Shown one piece after another: positions 51,427-55,302 of a stretch of 55,302 nucleotides of DNA. A program made the position numbers and the translations under genes. Under the pieces are notes generated by a model. That model worked only from the letters and a program-made list of their open reading frames with translations. It had not been told where the DNA came from and did no database searches. This DNA comes from Chloroflexota bacterium (GTDB taxonomy: Bacteria > Chloroflexota > Anaerolineae > Promineifilales > Promineifilaceae): contig JAAEOP010000595.1 of assembly GCA_024223125.1 (NCBI GenBank), positions 1-55,302 of the forward strand, read 5' to 3'. Position 1 is the stretch's first letter; every line of letters starts with the position of its first letter.

Positions 51427-51741
51427 CTATAGCCTGAAATGATACCAGACCAAAACCAGTTTGCGTAGTGTCTAACCATAAAAACGTTTGGAAACTCATC
51501 AAAAACAGCGTAAAATCCACTATTCAATAAAACAATAGCAGGTATACTGCCTGCACAATCTGCACGACACACCGCAAAGGAGGCACCTGACAATAATCTA
51601 GCTACATTTCCCCATTCCGCAAAACTTTTAGTGACTTCAAGGGCTAACGCCCGCCATCCACAATTTAGACAATCTGTGGCCTCCCTCCTTCTTTAGGCAA
51701 CAACATTGCCCCCGCCACAAACCTTTGTCTCAGGAGAAAAA
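51427..51741. other. Divergent intergenic region
   Basis: No gene recognised. It separates the minus-strand M16 gene from the plus-strand importer. GCAGG-TATACTG-CCTGC (51539-51555) is a small inverted repeat, a possible operator. CAGGAG precedes the SBP start. Confidence 0.45.
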
Positions 51742-52776
51742 ATGATCAACAAACGCAACATATTCATCCTATTTGGCATCCTAATGCTAGGATTACTCCT
51801 GTCTGCCTGTCAAGGAGAACAGGAAAGCAAAGAACTCAATTTACTCTGCGTACCCCAAGAAGAATGGTGCCAGGGCATGAAAGAAGAATTCGAGAAAGAG
51901 TTCGGCATTACCGTTAATTATGTACGCATGTCCACTGGCGAAGCGCTGGCCCGCCTGGAAGCCGAAAAAGACAACCCTCAATTTGACATTATGTGGGGCG
52001 GCCCCATTGACACCTACATCGCCGGAAAAAATGAAGGCATGTTTGATCAGTACGAATCTCCCAATGTCGAAAACCTATTGGATAAAGACAAATATCTGGA
52101 CCCAGATAATTATTGGGCCGGCATTTACTTAGGGTCACTGGGTTTCGCTACCAACAAAGATTTCCTGGAAGCCAATCCTGGCCTGGAAGCGCCCACTTCC
52201 TGGGATGACCTGCTCAAACCGGAATACCAAGATCAACTCTTGGTAGCCCATCCCTCCACCTCCGGCACCTCTTACACAGCCATGTCCACCATCTTACAGT
52301 TAATGGGCGAAGAGAACGGCTGGGATTTTCTTAACGAATACGCCGATCAGGTATTGCAATTTACCAAAAGTGGATCGGCGCCAGCCAAATTCGTCGGCGC
52401 CGGTGAAGGCGCTGTCGGCGTCGTCTTCTCCCACGACATTGTGAAGCAGATTGAAAACGGGCTGCCGCTGGTGTTGAGCTTCCCCGAAGACGGTACTGGG
52501 TACGAAATCGGTGGTATGGCGATTGTCAAGGGGGCACAGCACCCGGATGCAGCCCAGAAATGGTACGATTGGGCGTTGACGCCAGAAGCGCAGGCTCTTG
52601 GCCCCAAGTACAAAGCATACCAGGCGCCTACTGTCGGCGGCGTGGATTTGTCTTATCCTGAACTATTGGAAGTCAATCTGATTGATTATGATTTCCAATG
52701 GGCCGGCGATAATAAGAAAGATTTTGTAGACAGATTCATCAACGAAATTGCCGGAGCCGAAGATTTGAAACAATAA
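51742..52776 (+). CDS. Fe3+-type ABC transporter substrate-binding lipoprotein
   Basis: A 344-aa lipoprotein; LLLSACQG marks the lipidated Cys near residue 21. The rest is a family 1 extracellular solute-binding protein of the FbpA/AfuA (also PotD/ThiB/PhnS) group. LNLLCVPQEEWCQGMKEEFEKEFGITVNYVRMSTGEALARLEAEKDNPQFDIMWGG is its N-terminal lobe; GLEAPTSWDDLLKPEY and DGTGYEIGGMAIVKGAQHPDAAQKWYDWALTPEAQ are typical. An iron ligand pair of tyrosines near the C-terminus is not obvious, so phosphonate, thiamine or another ligand remains possible. ATG at 51742 follows CAGGAG. The fused permease and ATPase follow. Confidence 0.86.
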   Translation: MINKRNIFILFGILMLGLLLSACQGEQESKELNLLCVPQEEWCQGMKEEFEKEFGITVNYVRMSTGEALARLEAEKDNPQFDIMWGGPIDTYIAGKNEGMFDQYESPNVENLLDKDKYLDPDNYWAGIYLGSLGFATNKDFLEANPGLEAPTSWDDLLKPEYQDQLLVAHPSTSGTSYTAMSTILQLMGEENGWDFLNEYADQVLQFTKSGSAPAKFVGAGEGAVGVVFSHDIVKQIENGLPLVLSFPEDGTGYEIGGMAIVKGAQHPDAAQKWYDWALTPEAQALGPKYKAYQAPTVGGVDLSYPELLEVNLIDYDFQWAGDNKKDFVDRFINEIAGAEDLKQ

Positions 52777-52787
52777 TCTAACGTTTT

Positions 52788-52820
52788 AGATTGGTTCAAT
52801 CTTCAAGATTGAACCAATCT
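52788..52820. repeat. Palindrome family C copy 2 (hairpin)
   Basis: AGATTGGTTCAATCTT, a central C, AAGATTGAACCAATCT: a perfect 16-bp inverted repeat between SBP and permease genes. The outer stem AGATTGGTTCA is identical to the copy at 1394-1426. Confidence 0.75.
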
Positions 52821-52841
52821 TCCACTTCTGGAGAAGGATGT

Positions 52842-55142
52842 ATGACCGCACCCGCAGTTGACCAATCATCTTCCGCAACCACACCCAGCTCCAAACAATC
52901 CACAATTAGAGGTAATCTGGCTCACCGCTATCGTGAGTTTGGACTGATTGCCCGCGACCCGGTGCTTTTGGTTGGTTTATTGCTGGCTGTTCTTTTTATC
53001 CTCACGTTTGTCTTTTTCCCTATCTTTCGGGTGGTTATTCGCGCCTTCTTTGATGAAGATGGCGCTTTTAGCGTGGAATATTTTGCCCGCTATGTTGATC
53101 CATACTTTGCTCCCTATTTATGGCGTTCTTTGCTATCTACTATGATTATGGGTGTCTCCACAGCTACGTTGGGGACGCTGCTGGGTTTTGTTTTTGCCTA
53201 CACGGTGGTGCGTTGCAGCCCGCCGGGAAAGCGTTGGGTACACATTTTGGCGCTTATCCCCATTGTGTCGCCTCCTTTTGCCATTGCCATGGCGACTATT
53301 TTGCTTTTCGGCCGTAACGGTCTCATCACCGCTAAATTTTTGGGCTGGGAATTTACCCAGGGCATGAATGATATTTATGGCATGGACGGGCTTGTATTTG
53401 TGCAGACCATCACCTTCTTCTCTGTCTCTTACCTGATGCTACGAGCTATGCTGGAACGGCTAAACCCGGCCATGGAAGAAGCCGCCCATAGTTTGGGCGC
53501 GTCTAAAATTCACATCTTCCGCACCATCACTTTACCCCTCCTGATTCCAGGGTTGGCAGCCTCCTTTTTGCTGCTTTTTGTAGAATCGCTGGCCGATTTG
53601 GGCAACCCGCTCCTGATTTCCGGGAATGTCAATGTGCTGTCCGTCCAGATTTTTCTGGCGGTAGCGGGAGAGTTTGATTATCAGAAAGCGTCTACGCTGG
53701 CGATTGTGCTGCTGATTCCAACGTTGATTGTGTTTATTGTGCAGCGTTATTATGTCAGCCGCCGCTCTTACGTTTCGGTGACTGGCAAACCGGCCGGCGG
53801 CCAAATTTTGGTCAAGGAACCGATCACTCGCTGGACGTTTATTGTGATTACCTACGCCACGTTGGCGCTAATTTTGACACTGTATTTGTCCATCATTGTG
53901 GGATCGTTCAGCAAGGTGTGGGGCATCAATTATGCTCCCACGTTGGCTCATTGGAAGATGATGTTGAACCGGGGGAATGAAGCGATTATGGATACCACAT
54001 TCTTGAGCGTCATGGCGACGCCTATCGCTGTACTGCTGGGAATGATGATTGCTTTTTTGGTGGTACGCAAGAATTTCAGCGGCAAAGATGGGCTGGATTT
54101 TGGCTCTAATTTGGGCGCGGCCGTGCCCGGTACGATTTTGGGCATCGGCTTTATTCTCTCCTTTGTAGTCTCGCCCTGGCTATTGGTATGGACGCTGTAC
54201 ATTGTGATGGCTTTATTCTTTGCCCGCACCTTGTTCAATACACGCCGGGAGCAATGGATAGCGCTGTCGTTTGGCTCTGTGCTGGCAGGGTTGATATGGC
54301 TTTCGCAGCGGCCGTTGGGGGAAACTGGAGTAATGTATTTGTTGGGCGGACTGTATCTGGCGCTGGCAGTTTATTTCTTTTTCATACGCCACGATAAACG
54401 CTCTGGCAAACTGCTGCTGGGGTTGGGCGTCTATTTGATGATGGCGGATTTGATTCTGTACGTCGCTTATCCCATTGCCAATTTGAGCCGTCAGATTGAC
54501 AGTTCGTTTTGGAGCGATGCAATCTTCCAGTTGTCGGATTATATCCAGGTGTTTTTCCAGGTACCACAAACAATTTTGATGATTCCGTATCTCTTTTTTG
54601 GGGTGGTTATTGTGGATAAGGTGCAGGGTAGGGAACGGCCGTATCTGGCAATCATCTTCCTCGGCTTAGGCGGGGCGCTGGCTTTCGTCGGCGACCCGTT
54701 GGCAATGGTGGGCACGGCTTTCATCATCATATTTGCTTTTGCCGTGCGTAGTATGCCCGCCTCAGTGCGCGCCGGCGTCGCTTCCTTGCAGCAAATTGAC
54801 TCTTCCATTGAAGAAGCCTCCAACAGTCTGGGCGCCGATGCAGAATACACCTTCCGCAAAGTTACTTTGCCCTTAATCACACCCGCTTTATTGGCCGGGC
54901 TGATTTTTGCCTTTACGCGGCACATGACCAGCCTGTCGGCCATTATCTTTTTGGTCAGCCCCCGTTGGCGGATTGTAACTGCTTCTATTTTGAGCGAGTG
55001 GGAACAAGGGGGCGTCAGTTTAGCAGCCGCGTATGCCACGGTCATTATCCTCCTGGTTTTATTGGCGATTGGTTTGATGTATTTAGTAACGACCCGGATT
55101 TTGCAGGGACGCAGCGATGTAGATTTGTCGTTGGGAGCATAA
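52842..55142 (+). CDS. Fe3+-type ABC transporter double permease with membrane insertion
   Basis: A 766-aa protein with two MetI-like permease domains in one chain, as in FbpB. EAA loops are [23 protein letters not shown] (near residue 215) and [23 protein letters not shown] (near residue 660). FbpB proteins are usually about 500-560 aa. The excess is a ~165-residue hydrophobic block (about 445-612) inserted in the second domain between [15 protein letters not shown] and [16 protein letters not shown], which normally follow each other closely. It holds about four to five extra membrane segments with charged loops. Start ATG at 52842 has GGAGAAGG upstream. The ATPase gene begins 4 bp after the stop. 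Confidence 0.87.
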   Translation: MTAPAVDQSSSATTPSSKQSTIRGNLAHRYREFGLIARDPVLLVGLLLAVLFILTFVFFPIFRVVIRAFFDEDGAFSVEYFARYVDPYFAPYLWRSLLSTMIMGVSTATLGTLLGFVFAYTVVRCSPPGKRWVHILALIPIVSPPFAIAMATILLFGRNGLITAKFLGWEFTQGMNDIYGMDGLVFVQTITFFSVSYLMLRAMLERLNPAMEEAAHSLGASKIHIFRTITLPLLIPGLAASFLLLFVESLADLGNPLLISGNVNVLSVQIFLAVAGEFDYQKASTLAIVLLIPTLIVFIVQRYYVSRRSYVSVTGKPAGGQILVKEPITRWTFIVITYATLALILTLYLSIIVGSFSKVWGINYAPTLAHWKMMLNRGNEAIMDTTFLSVMATPIAVLLGMMIAFLVVRKNFSGKDGLDFGSNLGAAVPGTILGIGFILSFVVSPWLLVWTLYIVMALFFARTLFNTRREQWIALSFGSVLAGLIWLSQRPLGETGVMYLLGGLYLALAVYFFFIRHDKRSGKLLLGLGVYLMMADLILYVAYPIANLSRQIDSSFWSDAIFQLSDYIQVFFQVPQTILMIPYLFFGVVIVDKVQGRERPYLAIIFLGLGGALAFVGDPLAMVGTAFIIIFAFAVRSMPASVRAGVASLQQIDSSIEEASNSLGADAEYTFRKVTLPLITPALLAGLIFAFTRHMTSLSAIIFLVSPRWRIVTASILSEWEQGGVSLAAAYATVIILLVLLAIGLMYLVTTRILQGRSDVDLSLGA

Positions 55143-55146
55143 CGAT

Positions 55147-55302
55147 ATGTATTTGACATTGGAAAACGTGACAAAACTGTTTCCTGGACGGGGCGGCGAG
55201 GGTGAGGTAACGGCCGTAGACAATATCTCCCTGAACATCGGCAAAGGAGAATTGGTGACACTGCTTGGACCCTCTGGCTGCGGCAAGACCACAACCTTAC
55301 GC
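55147..55302 (+). CDS. ABC transporter ATPase (FbpC/PotA-like), 5' part
   Basis: The first 52 codons: [48 protein letters not shown], ending at the window edge just after Walker A (GPSGCGKT). This is the ATPase of the importer that begins at 51.7 kb; ABC ATPases of the Fe3+, spermidine and thiamine groups start this way. It contains one ACGGCCGT site read as TAV. ATG is 4 bp from the permease stop. Confidence 0.9.
   Translation, partial: MYLTLENVTKLFPGRGGEGEVTAVDNISLNIGKGELVTLLGPSGCGKTTTLR

Noticed and set aside
1..55302. tRNA, rRNA, riboswitch or origin sequences
   Set aside because: I looked for T-loop text, conserved rRNA blocks and DnaA boxes in the gaps and saw none I could support; a covariance search would be needed to be sure.

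Overview
The window looks like a chromosomal stretch of an uncultured Chloroflexota bacterium (Anaerolineae/Caldilineae-like). This is inferred from gene content, not from a marker gene: STAND-type regulators with cyclase or SARP heads, PPC-repeat and CSLREX/choice-of-anchor surface proteins, lipoprotein binding proteins and an anaerobic amino-acid catabolic set. One palindromic octamer, ACGGCCGT, occurs about 70 times by eye where about one is expected. It marks genes and spacers alike and is sparse in the transposon remnants.

Layout. 1-1.3 kb: 3' end of a formate dehydrogenase alpha subunit and a FocA-type formate channel. 1.5-8.2 kb: a 2-oxoacid (probably branched-chain, VorB type) ferredoxin oxidoreductase in the order delta-alpha-beta-aminotransferase-gamma, facing a CoA-transferase and an alanine dehydrogenase. 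8.2-10.3 kb: a repeat-rich spacer, trpF with a repeat-derived insertion, and an EEP-family hydrolase. 10.5-24.2 kb: a 1355-aa double-cyclase/ATPase/TPR regulator, a 1916-aa secreted gingipain-like (C25) protein with a 15-unit hexapeptide tract, and a SARP/NB-ARC/TPR regulator. 24.3-25.1 kb: a scrap zone with a truncated PIN toxin, an ISKra4 transposase remnant and an amidase remnant. 25.1-29.7 kb: methyltransferase, LCP-family protein, PPC-repeat lipoprotein. 29.7-31.5 kb: a second scrap zone with IS3-like and IS4-like remnants and a decayed second KorB.

31.7-38.3 kb: a complete branched-chain amino acid ABC transporter operon (SBP-LivH-LivM-LivG-LivF) whose binding protein is two near-identical SBP domains in one polypeptide. 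It is followed by an aminotransferase and a GNAT protein. 40.9-43.0 kb: greA-lysS on the minus strand with two intrinsic terminators. 43.5-47.1 kb: one 1204-aa polypeptide fusing DppB-like permease, DppC-like permease and an extracytoplasmic M28-peptidase-like domain that has lost its metal ligands. 47.2-47.6 kb: a two-gene small-ORF/ribbon-helix-helix module. 47.7-51.4 kb: two alpha/beta hydrolases, acpS, and an M16 homologue without the zinc motif whose ribosome-binding site is tandemly repeated. 51.7 kb to the end: an Fe3+-type (FbpABC-like) ABC importer, cut off inside the ATPase.

How it fits together (inference): the Liv system imports branched-chain amino acids, the aminotransferases convert them to 2-oxoacids, Vor oxidises these to acyl-CoA plus reduced ferredoxin, and the CoA-transferase conserves the thioester. 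Alanine dehydrogenase and formate dehydrogenase/FocA would balance nitrogen and reductant. The intergenic DNA carries several families of short hairpin or MITE-like repeats, two of them with good signs of mobility or structural selection.

No tRNA, rRNA or CRISPR array was recognised. Starts were chosen from Shine-Dalgarno position and homology, so many are downstream of the longest possible ORF start.
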